Counted from the stretch's first letter, positions 1-9,082 are shown. The stretch: DNA of 64,000 bases from Flavobacterium sp. I3-2 (GCF_013389595.1 NZ_CP058306.1:1798001-1862000), one strand, 5' to 3'. Numbers and translations are program-made. The notes: generated by a model from the sequence alone, not told the origin.

Positions 1-685
1 ACAACGCGCTTACGACCAAATTATTCATGATGTAGCTTTGCAAAATATTCCTGTTGTTTTCTGTGTGGACCGTGCCGGATTAGTTGGTGAAGACGGTGCA
101 ACGCATCAAGGAGTGTTTGATATTGCTTTTTTAAATGCCATTCCAAACATTCGAATTTTAAGTCCTAAAGATGCTATTGAACTTCGAAATACGTTGTTTA
201 CTTTACAATTAAAAAATACGGTTCCAACTTTTGTACGTTACCCAAAAGGAAGGTCTAATCAAATAAATTGGCAATTGCCTTTTGAAAAAATAGATTTTAA
301 CCATGTAGAAAAAATCAAAAATGGAAACGAAATTGCTATTTTAACTACCGGTGTTATTTGCGAAACAGTTTTAAATAGTATTCAAAAGTTAGCAAATAAA
401 GACTTATTTTCGTTGTTTCATTTTATTCAGATTAAACCAATTAATAAAGATTTTATATCTGAAATTATAAAAAATCATAAAGAAATAATTATCGTTGAAG
501 AAGGTTCTATTATCGGTGGATTTGGAAGTGTTGTTTCTCAATTTATTGCCAAATATCATTCAAATGTAAAAGTAACATGTTTTGGTATTCCCGATGTTTT
601 TGTAGAACACGGAACCGTTTTAGAGCAAATGGAAATCTGCGGAATTAGTGAAAATAAATTAATCAAATTTCTTTCGAAATATTAG
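1..685 (+). CDS. dxs: 1-deoxy-D-xylulose-5-phosphate synthase, C-terminal part (5' truncated by window)
   Basis: Enzyme of the MEP isoprenoid pathway that condenses pyruvate and glyceraldehyde 3-phosphate using thiamine diphosphate. About 227 residues are visible, read in the frame that starts at base 2 and continues beyond the left edge. A TTG at 38 is only an internal Leu codon. The segment begins inside the pyrimidine-binding transketolase domain, with the family motif DRAGLVGEDGATHQG near its start, and ends with the C-terminal transketolase domain (IIVEEGSIIGGFGS). The stop is 2 nt before the next gene, so cotranscription is likely. Identification by motif and overall similarity is firm; only completeness is unknown. 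Confidence 0.95.
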   Translation, partial: QRAYDQIIHDVALQNIPVVFCVDRAGLVGEDGATHQGVFDIAFLNAIPNIRILSPKDAIELRNTLFTLQLKNTVPTFVRYPKGRSNQINWQLPFEKIDFNHVEKIKNGNEIAILTTGVICETVLNSIQKLANKDLFSLFHFIQIKPINKDFISEIIKNHKEIIIVEEGSIIGGFGSVVSQFIAKYHSNVKVTCFGIPDVFVEHGTVLEQMEICGISENKLIKFLSKY

Positions 686-687
686 TT

Positions 688-1980
688 ATGAAGCAAATTA
701 TTAAAAATATTTTTCTGCTGATTATTTTTCTGAATTTTGGAATTGGTTTTTCTCAAATTCAAGAAAATCAAATCCAAGTAGAAAATAATTTAAAAACGTA
801 TAACGATTCTGTAAAAAGAGTAGTTCAAGATATTTACCGATATAATTTTAGCTCATTCGATTCATTAAAAAGAATTGATGAAGTTGTTTATTTAGCTCCA
901 GTTTTTGTTGAAGAAAAAATTATTGTACAAGATTTTGCCGAATTTAAAACGAAAAATTCAGACATTAAAAAAGTAGTTCTTTCAAGTTTTGAGGTTGCCA
1001 AACGTAAACGTAAATCTGAAATTTCATATTTTTTGATTCCCGATGATTATGAAATGCAATACAATCGAAAACCTAAATCTGATTTTGTAATTCCTTATGA
1101 TGAATTAACAGAAATAAAAACTTCTAAATCGTATTGGAGTAAAAAAAATGTGATTGGTTTAGATTTTAATCAAGGTGCATTTTCAAATTGGAATGCTGGT
1201 GGTTATAATTCGATTTCAGGAATTGTAAAAGGCGATTTTTATAGAAAGTATGAAAAGGGTAGGATAATATGGAACAGCGATTTAAAGGTGCGTTACGGGT
1301 TAAATAAACAAGATAATCAGGAAGTGCGAAAGACTGATGACGTTTTTGCTTTAAACTCAACATTTGGTTACAGAACTTCAGTAAAATCAAGTTGGTATCA
1401 TTCGGCTAAGTTAACTCTGAATACGCAAATGGCAAACGGTTATTCTTATCCGAACACTAAAAATCCAATTTCAAGTATTTTTGCGCCCGCATATTTATTT
1501 GTCGGGATTGGAGCTGAATATAAACCACAGAAAAAAGAATTTAGTGTCTATATTTCTCCAGCAACTTTGAAATCTACATTTGTTTTAAATGATAGTTTAG
1601 CTAATGTTGGTGCTTTTGGTTTGCCAGGTGGAAGATTTGACGATGATGGAAATTTATTAAAAGCAGGTCGAAAGTCAAGAAGTGAATTTGGTTTTTTAAT
1701 CACTAATCAATACAAGAAAACGATCGCTAAAAACGTTATCTTAGATCATAAGTTATCTGTTTATACAGATTATTTAAACAGATTTGGAAATATTGATATC
1801 GATTGGCAATTGCAATTAGAAATGACAGTAAATAACTTTATAAAAGCAACTGTTGGTACACATTTAATTTACGATGATGATATTAAGGCTAAAAAAGAGA
1901 TTGATGGTGTACAAGTCGTAACTGGTCCACGATTGCAATTTAAACAATTACTCGGTGTGGGTTTAACTTATACTTTTTGA
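688..1980 (+). CDS. DUF3078 domain-containing secreted/outer-membrane protein
   Basis: 430 residues with a Sec signal peptide (hydrophobic stretch about 5-21, then FSQ). The C-terminal two thirds match the DUF3078 type: a Trp/Gly/Asn-rich block beginning near residue 150 (NQGAFSNWNAGG), then alternating polar and aromatic segments ending in an aromatic residue (YTF), as expected of an outer-membrane beta-barrel. It starts 2 nt after dxs and the next gene starts 2 nt after its stop, so the three form one transcription unit. No enzymatic motif is visible, and the cellular role of DUF3078 is not established. The family call is by recognition of the conserved block. Confidence 0.8.
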   Translation: MKQIIKNIFLLIIFLNFGIGFSQIQENQIQVENNLKTYNDSVKRVVQDIYRYNFSSFDSLKRIDEVVYLAPVFVEEKIIVQDFAEFKTKNSDIKKVVLSSFEVAKRKRKSEISYFLIPDDYEMQYNRKPKSDFVIPYDELTEIKTSKSYWSKKNVIGLDFNQGAFSNWNAGGYNSISGIVKGDFYRKYEKGRIIWNSDLKVRYGLNKQDNQEVRKTDDVFALNSTFGYRTSVKSSWYHSAKLTLNTQMANGYSYPNTKNPISSIFAPAYLFVGIGAEYKPQKKEFSVYISPATLKSTFVLNDSLANVGAFGLPGGRFDDDGNLLKAGRKSRSEFGFLITNQYKKTIAKNVILDHKLSVYTDYLNRFGNIDIDWQLQLEMTVNNFIKATVGTHLIYDDDIKAKKEIDGVQVVTGPRLQFKQLLGVGLTYTF

Positions 1981-1982
1981 CG

Positions 1983-2669
1983 ATGAAAATTTATTTATTA
2001 GTATTTTTATTATTTTCAGCTTTTGGATTTTCACAAATTCAAGATTCAATTCCTGCGATTGAACGAACTGTTGCAGTTGATGATCCAAAGTATCGTGAAG
2101 ATCAATTTTATTTCGGAATTACGCATAGTATTTTAGCTAATTCACCAAGTGGTTTCAAACCAAATTCATTTTCAACAGGAATTTCTTTTGGATTTCTTCG
2201 TGATTTCCCAGTTAATAAAAGACGAAATATTGCGATTGCTCCTGGAGTTGGAATTGTGTTTTATAATTTGCGTAACAATTTAAATGTTTCTCAGGATAAG
2301 CAACAATTTTTTATAAATTCTGATTATAAGAGAAATGTTCAAAATTTGACTTATTTAGAGATTCCAATTGAATTTAGATGGCGAACTTCAACTATGTATT
2401 CACACAAATTTTGGAGAATTTATACGGGTGTTAAATACAGTTATTTGTTGCATGATAATGCTAAATATGAAGGTCCGTTCGGAAAATACAATGTAAAATC
2501 TAATCCAGCATATAACAAATCAATAATTGGGGCTTATGTTACCGCAGGTTTTAATACTTGGAATGTTTATGCTTATTACGGATTTAATCCAATATTTAAA
2601 AAAGATAAATTCCCTGATAATAAAAGTTTGAATTTTTTTAATGTCGGTTTGATGTTTTATATGTTATAA
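1983..2669 (+). CDS. outer-membrane beta-barrel protein, PorT-like/porin family
   Basis: 228 residues. I chose the ATG at 1983 over the in-frame TTG at 1977: the ATG lies 2 nt after the upstream stop and begins a clean signal peptide (MKIYLLVFLLF...SAFGFSQ). The mature part has amphipathic beta-strand character with repeated Tyr/Phe-flanked turns and ends on an aromatic-rich strand (FFNVGLMFYML), typical of eight-stranded flavobacterial barrels annotated as porin or PorT family. Position directly behind the DUF3078 gene and before a strong terminator suggests they work in the same envelope process, but this is inference. It could equally be a generic OmpA/OmpX-like barrel. Confidence 0.65.
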   Translation: MKIYLLVFLLFSAFGFSQIQDSIPAIERTVAVDDPKYREDQFYFGITHSILANSPSGFKPNSFSTGISFGFLRDFPVNKRRNIAIAPGVGIVFYNLRNNLNVSQDKQQFFINSDYKRNVQNLTYLEIPIEFRWRTSTMYSHKFWRIYTGVKYSYLLHDNAKYEGPFGKYNVKSNPAYNKSIIGAYVTAGFNTWNVYAYYGFNPIFKKDKFPDNKSLNFFNVGLMFYML

Positions 2670-2670
2670 A

Positions 2671-2705
2671 AAAAACTGCTTTATTCATCGAATAAAGCAG
2701 TTTTT
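2671..2705. terminator. bidirectional intrinsic terminator between barrel gene and rpoN
   Basis: Perfect 16-bp inverted repeat (2671-2686 with 2690-2705), 3-nt loop, poly-A on the left and poly-T on the right, so it can end transcription from both sides. It sits exactly between two convergent genes. Confidence 0.9.
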
Positions 2706-2710
2706 TTGTT

Positions 2711-4177
2711 TTATACTTTTTTACGCATTCTTGCAACTGGAATGTCAAGTTGCTCACGATATTTTGCAACCGTTCTTCGTGCAATCGGATATCCTTTTTC
2801 TTTAAGTAATTCGGCTAATTTATCGTCCGGATGTGGTTTTTGTTTGTCTTCTTCTGCAATAATGTTTTGCAAAATTTTCTTGATTTCGATTGTCGAAACT
2901 TCTTCACCTTGATCGTTAATCATCGCTTCAGAGAAAAACTCTTTAATCAATTTTGTACCATAAGGCGTATCAACATATTTACTGTTAGCAACACGCGAAA
3001 TCGTAGAAATGTCTAAACCAACCATATCAGCGATATCCTTCAGAATCATCGGTTTTAACTTAGTTTCATCGCCGTCTAAGAAATATTCTTCTTGATAATG
3101 CATAATCGCACTCATGGTAACAAAAAGTGTTTCTTGACGTTGCTTTATGGCGTCAATAAACCATTTAGCGCCATCTAACTTTTGCTTGATGAATTGAACA
3201 GCTTCTTTCTGAGCAGATGATTTTTCATTTGCCGCTTTATATGTTTCTAACATTTCTTGATAATCTTTGGAAACATGTAATTCGGGTGTGTTTCTTCCGT
3301 TTAAAGATAGTTCTAATTCGCCATCAATAATGCGAATTGCAAAATCAGGAATGATATGTTCAATCGCTTTCGAATTTCCTGCAAAAGATCCTCCTGGTTT
3401 CGGATTTAATTTTTCGATTACATCAATTGCTTTACGAAGTTGATCTTGAGCGATATTGTACTTTTGAAGTAATTTATCGTAATGTTTTTTCGTGAATGCA
3501 TCGAATTGATTTTCGATAATATCAGTAGCTAATTCAATCGTTTCTGTCGGAAGTTTATGCTTTAATTGTAATAATAAACATTCTTGTAAATCGCGTGCGC
3601 CAACTCCAACAGGTTCTAATTCATGAATTACATTTGTTAAAATATTTTTAACTTTATCTTCTTCGGTATAGATTCCTTGTGTAAACGCCATGTCATCAAC
3701 AATGTCCTGAATATCTCTACGAATGTAACCCATGTCGTCGATACTACCAACTAAAAACTCAGCAATCACACGGTCTTCATCATTTAAAATAAACGTGTTT
3801 AGTTGATTTAACAAATCTTGATGAAAGCTTACTTGCGCAACAATTGGCGAAAATTTATCATCGTCATCGTCGCTGTAATTATTAGTTTGTAGTTTATAAT
3901 CTGGTGTTTCGTCGTCACTTAAATATTCGTCAATGTTGATATCGTCTGTTTCGATTCTTTCGCTATCATTATCGTAATCATCATATTCATCTTGATCCCC
4001 GAATTCATCAATTTGGTCACTTTCTTCTTTTCCGGCTTCTAATGCCGGATTTTCAACAAGTTCTTCTTTTAAGCGTTGTTCAAATGCAAGCGTAGGCAAT
4101 TGAATCAGTTTCATTAACTGAATTTGCTGAGGAGAAAGCTTTTGCGAAAGTTTAAATTGTAAATTTTGTTTTAACAT
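2711..4177 (-). CDS. rpoN: RNA polymerase sigma-54 factor
   Basis: Alternative sigma factor (488 residues) that recognises -24/-12 promoters and needs AAA+ enhancer-binding activators. Region I is visible at 1-50 (SPQQIQLMKLIQLP, Gln/Leu-rich), followed by a very acidic region II at about 50-112 rich in Asp/Glu. The core-binding region and helix-turn-helix follow, and the diagnostic RpoN box ARRTVAKYRE is at about 466-475. Length is normal for the family. It has its own upstream -7 box (4242-4249). That box is bracketed by an inverted repeat, which could mean autoregulation. No bacterial enhancer-binding protein gene lies nearby. Confidence 0.97.
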   Translation of the reverse strand: MLKQNLQFKLSQKLSPQQIQLMKLIQLPTLAFEQRLKEELVENPALEAGKEESDQIDEFGDQDEYDDYDNDSERIETDDINIDEYLSDDETPDYKLQTNNYSDDDDDKFSPIVAQVSFHQDLLNQLNTFILNDEDRVIAEFLVGSIDDMGYIRRDIQDIVDDMAFTQGIYTEEDKVKNILTNVIHELEPVGVGARDLQECLLLQLKHKLPTETIELATDIIENQFDAFTKKHYDKLLQKYNIAQDQLRKAIDVIEKLNPKPGGSFAGNSKAIEHIIPDFAIRIIDGELELSLNGRNTPELHVSKDYQEMLETYKAANEKSSAQKEAVQFIKQKLDGAKWFIDAIKQRQETLFVTMSAIMHYQEEYFLDGDETKLKPMILKDIADMVGLDISTISRVANSKYVDTPYGTKLIKEFFSEAMINDQGEEVSTIEIKKILQNIIAEEDKQKPHPDDKLAELLKEKGYPIARRTVAKYREQLDIPVARMRKKV

Positions 4178-4217
4178 ATTTGGTAATCTATCGTGATTTT
4201 TTTTTGGTATAAAAAAA

Positions 4218-4273
4218 GTTTAACTTAAAAACTCTTTACCTCAAAAATAAGAAAAAAAGTCCTTAAGTTAAAC
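4218..4273. repeat. 11-bp inverted repeat flanking the rpoN -7 box
   Basis: GTTTAACTTAA at 4218-4228 is repeated inverted at 4263-4273, with 34 bp between the arms. The centre of symmetry (4245.5) coincides with the centre of the putative -7 box of rpoN. It may be an operator. It might instead act as a weak hairpin in the asnS transcript, because no better asnS terminator is visible in this gap. Confidence 0.5.
4242..4249 (-). promoter_or_regulatory. putative rpoN promoter, -7 element
   Basis: TATTTTTG on the minus strand matches the Bacteroidota -7 consensus TAnnTTTG, 65 nt upstream of the rpoN start. No TTG is seen at the usual -33 spacing. Confidence 0.5.
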
Positions 4274-4301
4274 TAATTAGTATAGGATTAACGCTTGTTT
4301 A

Positions 4302-5738
4302 TTAAAATTCTGCGTTTTGCGGTGTTCTAGGGAAAGGAATTACGTCGCGAATGTTTGTCATACCAGTTACGAATAAAACCAAACGTTCAAATCCTAAACC
4401 AAATCCAGAGTGAACTGCCGATCCGAATTTACGCGTATCTAAATACCACCATAATTCTTCTTCAGAAATTTCTAAAGCTTTCATTTTTTCAACTAAAACA
4501 TCGTAGCGTTCTTCTCTTTGTGATCCTCCAACAATTTCTCCAATTCCAGGGAATAAAATATCCATTGCACGAACTGTTTTTCCATCTTCGTTCAAGCGCA
4601 TGTAAAACGCTTTAATTTTTGCTGGATAATCGAATAAAATTACCGGACATTTGAAGTGTTTTTCAACTAAGAAACGTTCGTGTTCTGATTGTAAATCAGC
4701 TCCCCATTCGTCGATTAAATATTGGAATTTCTTGTTTTTATTTGGTTTAGAAGCTTTTAAAATATCGATTGCTTCTGTGTAAGAAACGCGTTTGAAATTG
4801 TTTTCTAAAACAAAAGTCAATTTTTCAATTAAGCTCATTTCGCTTCTTTCAGCTTGTGGCTTGTTTTTCTCTTCGTCTTTTAAACGTTGTTCTAAGAATT
4901 TTAAATCGTCTTCACATTTTTCTAATGTGTATTTGATTACCGATTTGATGAAATCCTCAGCTAAATCCATATTTGCATCCAAATCATTAAAAGCAACTTC
5001 TGGTTCAATCATCCAAAATTCAGCTAAGTGACGAGATGTATTTGAGTTTTCTGCACGGAAAGTAGGTCCAAAAGTATAAACTTGACCTAAAGCCATGGCA
5101 TAAGTTTCAGCTTCTAATTGTCCAGAAACCGTTAAGTTTGTATGCTTACCAAAGAAATCTTCTTTGTAATTGATGGTTCCGTCTTCATTTTTAGGAGCAG
5201 TTCCATCAAGTGGAAACGAAGTTACTTGAAACATTTCACCTGCACCTTCGGCATCAGAACCTGTGATGATTGGTGTGTTTACATAGTAAAAACCGTTTTC
5301 TTGAAAATATTTATGAACAGCAAAAGACAAAACACTACGAACGCGCATAATAGCTCCGAAAGCATTGGTGCGAACTCTTAAATGTGCATTTTCTCTTAAA
5401 AATTCTAAAGAGTGTTTTTTGGGTTGAATAGGATATTTCTCAGGATCAGATTCGCCTAAAATTTCTAAATTATTTACTTGAATTTCGAATTTTTGACCAG
5501 CACCTTGACTTTCAACTAAAGTTCCTTTTACTGCAACTGCTGCTCCAGTGGTAACTTTTTTTAATAAATCTGATGGAAATTTATCCAAATCAACTACACA
5601 TTGAATATTATTAATGGTAGATCCATCGTTTAAAGCAATAAATTGATTGTTTCTGAAAGATCGTACCCAACCTTTTGCAGTTACTTCTTGTAACAGATTA
5701 GATCCGTTTAAAAGATCATTTACCTTAATATGTTTCAT
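4302..5738 (-). CDS. asnS: asparagine--tRNA ligase
   Basis: Class IIb aminoacyl-tRNA synthetase charging tRNA-Asn with Asn (478 residues). An N-terminal OB-fold anticodon-binding domain (about 15-110, [13 protein letters not shown]) precedes the catalytic core. Motif 2 appears around [15 protein letters not shown] and motif 3 at the C-terminus ([15 protein letters not shown], then [10 protein letters not shown]). A family-typical insertion rich in Lys/Glu lies near residue 250-300. The AsnRS rather than AspRS assignment rests on overall similarity and the short C-terminus. It is a monocistronic gene with a divergent neighbour. Confidence 0.96.
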   Translation of the reverse strand: MKHIKVNDLLNGSNLLQEVTAKGWVRSFRNNQFIALNDGSTINNIQCVVDLDKFPSDLLKKVTTGAAVAVKGTLVESQGAGQKFEIQVNNLEILGESDPEKYPIQPKKHSLEFLRENAHLRVRTNAFGAIMRVRSVLSFAVHKYFQENGFYYVNTPIITGSDAEGAGEMFQVTSFPLDGTAPKNEDGTINYKEDFFGKHTNLTVSGQLEAETYAMALGQVYTFGPTFRAENSNTSRHLAEFWMIEPEVAFNDLDANMDLAEDFIKSVIKYTLEKCEDDLKFLEQRLKDEEKNKPQAERSEMSLIEKLTFVLENNFKRVSYTEAIDILKASKPNKNKKFQYLIDEWGADLQSEHERFLVEKHFKCPVILFDYPAKIKAFYMRLNEDGKTVRAMDILFPGIGEIVGGSQREERYDVLVEKMKALEISEEELWWYLDTRKFGSAVHSGFGLGFERLVLFVTGMTNIRDVIPFPRTPQNAEF

Positions 5739-5799
5739 TATAGATATTTCTAATTTTCTTTATTAAATGTTGTTCGAAAATGGGTTTTCTAACAACTTG

Positions 5800-5807
5800 C
5801 AAAGATA
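5800..5807 (-). promoter_or_regulatory. putative asnS promoter, -7 element
   Basis: TATCTTTG on the minus strand, 62 nt before the asnS start; full match to TAnnTTTG. No -33 TTG at canonical spacing. Confidence 0.55.
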
Positions 5808-5870
5808 CTACTTTTTTTGTTTAAATTTTAAGAAATTAACTGTATTAAAATCTACTTAAATTAAAGTGTT

Positions 5871-5878
5871 TATCTTTG
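5871..5878 (+). promoter_or_regulatory. putative promoter of the SMR transporter, -7 element
   Basis: TATCTTTG, ending 20 nt before the ATG at 5899. The box lies inside the longer open frame beginning at 5866, which argues against that upstream start. The predicted leader of roughly 15 nt is too short for a guanidine riboswitch. Confidence 0.6.
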
Positions 5879-5898
5879 CGAATAAAACTAAAAAAAAA

Positions 5899-6228
5899 AT
5901 GAATTGGATTATTTTAATCATTGCCGGATTGTGTGAAGTTGGATTTACTTCTTGTCTTGGTAAAGCGCAGCAAACAACCGGAAACGAAATGTACGGATGG
6001 TACGGTGGTTTTATTGTTTGTTTGGTTACATCGATGTTGTTGTTGATGAAAGCTACGCAAACTTTACCTTTGGGAACTGCTTATGCTGTTTGGACTGGAA
6101 TAGGAGCGGTAGGAACCGTTTTAATGGGAATTTTTATTTTTAAAGAACCGGTTACTTTTTGGCGTGTTTTCTTTATTTTTACTTTAATTGGTTCGATTAT
6201 CGGATTGAAATTTGTTTCGAGTCATTAA
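5899..6228 (+). CDS. SMR-family exporter, Gdx/SugE type (probable guanidinium exporter)
   Basis: 109-residue four-helix inner-membrane antiporter of the small multidrug resistance family. The start is the ATG after the A-rich tract (MNWIILIIAGLCEVGF), which restores the normal family length and puts the essential membrane-embedded Glu at position 13. The motif GTAYAVWTGIGAVGT in helix 3 is characteristic of the Gdx/SugE subgroup, which is known to export guanidinium rather than the broad quaternary cations of EmrE. A single gene is present here, so a homodimer is expected. Subgroup assignment is by motif; the substrate is inferred from the family. Confidence 0.85.
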   Translation: MNWIILIIAGLCEVGFTSCLGKAQQTTGNEMYGWYGGFIVCLVTSMLLLMKATQTLPLGTAYAVWTGIGAVGTVLMGIFIFKEPVTFWRVFFIFTLIGSIIGLKFVSSH

Positions 6229-6241
6229 GTATTTTGAAATG

Positions 6242-6289
6242 ATAAAGCATAAAAAAATCGTTCAAGAGAACGATTTTTTTATGCTTTAT
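6242..6289. terminator. bidirectional terminator between SMR gene and frr
   Basis: Perfect 22-bp inverted repeat (6242-6263 with 6268-6289) around an AAGA loop, with internal A7/T7 tracts serving as the U-run for either direction. It ends the plus-strand SMR gene and the minus-strand pyrH-frr operon. Confidence 0.9.
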
Positions 6290-6293
6290 GAAA

Positions 6294-6857
6294 TTATACT
6301 TTCATGATTTCAGCTTCTTTAACTACGAAAAGTTCATCGATTTTTTTGATGAATGTATCTGTAAGTTTTTGAATACTTTCTTCGGCTACTTTACAAATAT
6401 CTTCTGCAGTTCCGTTTTTTTCTTCTTTTTTGATTTCTGTATTGGCATCTTTACGTGCATTACGAATCGAAATTTTAGCATCTTCCGCTTCAGACTTAGC
6501 TTGTTTAACTAAATCACGACGACGCTCTTCAGTTAAAGCAGGAATACTGATGATGATGTTGTCCCCGTTATTCATCGGATTAAATCCTAAATTAGCAATC
6601 ATAATTGCTTTTTCGATAGGGTGAAGCATGTTTTTTTCCCAAGGAGTAACCGTTAACGTTCTTGCATCAGGAACATTGATGTTCGCAACTTGAGAAAGTG
6701 CTGTTTGAGAACCGTAGTAATCAACAAAAACACTTCCTAACATTTGAGGAGATGCTTTACCAGCACGAATATTTAAGAACGATTTCTCTAAGTGAGCTAC
6801 CGAACCTTGCATGGATTCTTTTGCTTCGTCTATGATAAAATTAATTTCTTCAGTCAT
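6294..6857 (-). CDS. frr: ribosome recycling factor
   Basis: 187-residue RRF, which with EF-G splits post-termination ribosomes. Family blocks are present: LNIRAGKASPQML near 28-40, VTPWEKNMLHPIEKAI near 91-106, and PALTEERRRDLVKQAK near 126-141 within the three-helix domain. Length is normal. It follows pyrH after 24 nt, the conserved bacterial pyrH-frr order, and has no separate promoter box in the gap, so it is read as the second gene of that operon. Confidence 0.97.
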   Translation of the reverse strand: MTEEINFIIDEAKESMQGSVAHLEKSFLNIRAGKASPQMLGSVFVDYYGSQTALSQVANINVPDARTLTVTPWEKNMLHPIEKAIMIANLGFNPMNNGDNIIISIPALTEERRRDLVKQAKSEAEDAKISIRNARKDANTEIKKEEKNGTAEDICKVAEESIQKLTDTFIKKIDELFVVKEAEIMKV

Positions 6858-6881
6858 GACTTGTGATTGTTTATTTCTTAA

Positions 6882-7586
6882 TTAATATACTGTAGTTCCA
6901 ATGTTTTCACCTTGGCACACTTTTAATAAATTATTTTCTTTATTCATGTCAAAAACAACAATTGGTAATTTGTTTTCTTGACTTAATGTAAATGCTGTTG
7001 TGTCCATTACGTTTAATCCTTTTGCTAAAACATCAGTAAAAGTGATTGATTCGTATTTAGTTGCATTAGCATCTTTTTCAGGGTCAGCTGTGTAAACACC
7101 ATCAACACGAGTTCCTTTTAAAATAACATCAGCATTGATTTCAACACCTCTTAAAACAGCAGCGGTATCTGTTGTGAAATACGGATTTCCTGTTCCAGCT
7201 CCAAAAATTACAATTCTATTTTTTTCTAAATGACGAACTGCTCTTCTTTTGATGTAAGGTTCGGCAATTTCTTCAATTTTTAATGCAGTTTGTAAACGTG
7301 TTAACATACCAGCATCTTCTAAAGCACCTTGTAATGCCATTCCGTTAATCACGGTAGCTAGCATTCCCATGTAATCACCTTGAACGCGGTCCATTCCTTT
7401 ACTCGCTCCAGCAACACCTCTAAAAATATTTCCACCGCCAATTACAATAGCGATTTCAACCCCTAAAGCGTGAATTTTTTTAATTTCTTGCGCGTATTCT
7501 GACAAACGTTGAGGGTCAATTCCATATTGATTTTCACCCATTAAAGCTTCGCCGCTTAATTTTAGAAGTATTCTTTTGTATTTCAT
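6882..7586 (-). CDS. pyrH: UMP kinase
   Basis: Hexameric amino-acid-kinase-fold enzyme that phosphorylates UMP to UDP in pyrimidine nucleotide synthesis (234 residues). Visible motifs are [10 protein letters not shown] at the N-terminus, the Gly-rich [10 protein letters not shown] near 48-57, the UMP-pocket segment [13 protein letters not shown] near 130-142, and [10 protein letters not shown] near 160-169. This is full length for the bacterial type. First gene of pyrH-frr. Confidence 0.97.
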   Translation of the reverse strand: MKYKRILLKLSGEALMGENQYGIDPQRLSEYAQEIKKIHALGVEIAIVIGGGNIFRGVAGASKGMDRVQGDYMGMLATVINGMALQGALEDAGMLTRLQTALKIEEIAEPYIKRRAVRHLEKNRIVIFGAGTGNPYFTTDTAAVLRGVEINADVILKGTRVDGVYTADPEKDANATKYESITFTDVLAKGLNVMDTTAFTLSQENKLPIVVFDMNKENNLLKVCQGENIGTTVY

Positions 7587-7607
7587 TGAGAAGGTTTTTT
7601 ATTTGTG

Positions 7608-7615
7608 CAAATATA
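7608..7615 (-). promoter_or_regulatory. putative pyrH-frr promoter, -7 element
   Basis: TATATTTG on the minus strand, 22 nt before the pyrH ATG; full TAnnTTTG match, no clear -33 TTG. Confidence 0.5.
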
Positions 7616-7645
7616 AACAATATAAGCTTTTTTAAAAATAGCTTA

Positions 7646-8431
7646 TTAAATTTTATCTTTTACGTTTTCGAACGTTCTTTTAGCTTCGTAATAACCAATG
7701 TTGAAAATCTCGTCCATTCGTGTTTTTTTAGTTTCAAACGTACTGTATTCTTGAAGTTTTTTAGGTTCCATATACCAATCACAAAGTTCTCTGTAAGCGC
7801 CGGATGATTGCATAAGCATAATATCATAAGCACGTAAAGTTATTGATTTTATGGATGTTAATTGGTTGGCTTGTGCTTCGATGACAGGACAAAGATTTAT
7901 ACCGATGATAAAATCACAACGGCCTTGAACAGTTGTTACCGGAAAATTATTTAAAATTCCACCATCACTATATAATTTGCCGTTTACAGAAACTGGAGAA
8001 ATGATTCCTGGAAAAGCACTCGAAGCTAAAACAGCATCAAGTAATCGGGTTTGTGTATCAAAAATTTTTAAACGTCCGCGTTCCATATCGGTTCCGGTAA
8101 TGTATAATTCATTTGGTAAATCGCCAATTTTTTTGTCTTTGAAAATCGCTTCAAGATACGTTCTGAATGAACTTGAATCTAGAACACCAGCTTTTCTGAA
8201 AGTAAAATGATTCCAACTAAAAAAATCAACAGCTTTAAAAAAAGCTAATATAGATTCAGGCTTTACACCACAAGAATATAAACTACCTACAATAGAACCA
8301 GCGCTTGTACCTGCAATTATTTTAGGTTTTATATTTTGTTCTTCTAAAAATTTTAATGCACCTGCATGAGCTAATCCTTTATGACCACCACCTGAAAGAA
8401 CTAAGCCAATATCTAAATTTTTTAGTTTCAT
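7646..8431 (-). CDS. patatin-like phospholipase family protein
   Basis: 261-residue cytosolic serine hydrolase of the patatin/RssA type. The oxyanion-hole motif is GGGHKG at 14-19, the nucleophile elbow GTSAG puts the catalytic Ser at 43, and the dyad Asp is in DGG at 156-158. Such enzymes release fatty acids from phospholipids or act as regulators; the substrate is not evident. There is no signal peptide and no barrel domain, unlike the long outer-membrane patatins of this phylum. It lies upstream of pyrH on the same strand, but a promoter box between them suggests independent transcription. Confidence 0.9.
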   Translation of the reverse strand: MKLKNLDIGLVLSGGGHKGLAHAGALKFLEEQNIKPKIIAGTSAGSIVGSLYSCGVKPESILAFFKAVDFFSWNHFTFRKAGVLDSSSFRTYLEAIFKDKKIGDLPNELYITGTDMERGRLKIFDTQTRLLDAVLASSAFPGIISPVSVNGKLYSDGGILNNFPVTTVQGRCDFIIGINLCPVIEAQANQLTSIKSITLRAYDIMLMQSSGAYRELCDWYMEPKKLQEYSTFETKKTRMDEIFNIGYYEAKRTFENVKDKI

Positions 8432-8455
8432 TTTCCTTTTGAATTGATTTAAAAT

Positions 8456-8463
8456 TATCTTTG
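8456..8463 (+). promoter_or_regulatory. putative promoter of thioredoxin-like gene, -7 element
   Basis: TATCTTTG, 19 nt before the ATG at 8483. A TTG at 8439-8441 is 14 nt upstream, shorter than the usual spacing. Confidence 0.5.
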
Positions 8464-8482
8464 GAACTATAAATATATTACA

Positions 8483-9082
8483 ATGAAAACTATTATTACC
8501 AAAAGTTTACAACAAACTATGGATTATTTGCAATATCGTGAACTTGTAACCGAATCTTTAAAATTAGAATCGCAAGTGGTTAATGGTATTGATTTGATTC
8601 CGTATACAAAATTGAACGACCAACGTATGAAACGTTTGGACAAAACAATTGTTATTTCTGATGAAAATTCAGCTTTTCTAAAAAGTTTTGAAAACAAAAT
8701 TTTATGGTTGGTTTTGACTGAAGGATGGTGTGGAGATGCAGCACAAGCTTTACCAGTTTTAAATAAAATGGCAGAATTGTCTGATGCAATTGAATTGAAA
8801 ATTGTTCTTCGTGATGAAAATGAAGATTTAATGAATCAGTTTTTAACCAACGGTGGAAAATCGATTCCTAAAGTCATTATGATGCATCCAGAAACATTGG
8901 AAGTTATTGCAGATTGGGGACCAAGACCTGCAGGAGCTGTTCAGTTAATGGTTGATTTAAAAGAAAAATTTGGTTCGATTACCGATGAAGTAAAAGAAGA
9001 ATTACAAAAATGGTACAACAACGATAAAACTATTTCTACACAAAATGAAATTGTACAAATACTAAAAAACTCGGTTTTATAA
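8483..9082 (+). CDS. thioredoxin-fold family protein, single-cysteine active site
   Basis: 199 residues, no signal peptide, so probably cytosolic. The central part reads as a thioredoxin fold: strand ILWLVLTE, then GWCGDAAQ at 81-88 in the position of the CxxC motif, and a cis-Pro candidate in KSIPKV (Pro129). Only one of the two active-site cysteines is present (Cys83; the second position is Ala), so it cannot be an ordinary dithiol oxidoreductase. It may be a monothiol enzyme or peroxidase-like scaffold. Its stop codon lies inside the terminator hairpin. The function is unknown. Confidence 0.75.
   Translation: MKTIITKSLQQTMDYLQYRELVTESLKLESQVVNGIDLIPYTKLNDQRMKRLDKTIVISDENSAFLKSFENKILWLVLTEGWCGDAAQALPVLNKMAELSDAIELKIVLRDENEDLMNQFLTNGGKSIPKVIMMHPETLEVIADWGPRPAGAVQLMVDLKEKFGSITDEVKEELQKWYNNDKTISTQNEIVQILKNSVL

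Noticed and set aside
1166..1390. Minus-strand 74-codon frame inside the DUF3078 gene
   Set aside because: Low-complexity shadow of a well-supported gene, with no promoter, signal or family pattern of its own; the same reasoning removed the other antisense frames in rpoN, asnS, leuS, actB and sprA.
5820..5898. Possible guanidine riboswitch before the SMR exporter
   Set aside because: The predicted transcript leader is about 15 nt, too short for any known guanidine aptamer, and no conserved ACGR-type loops are present.
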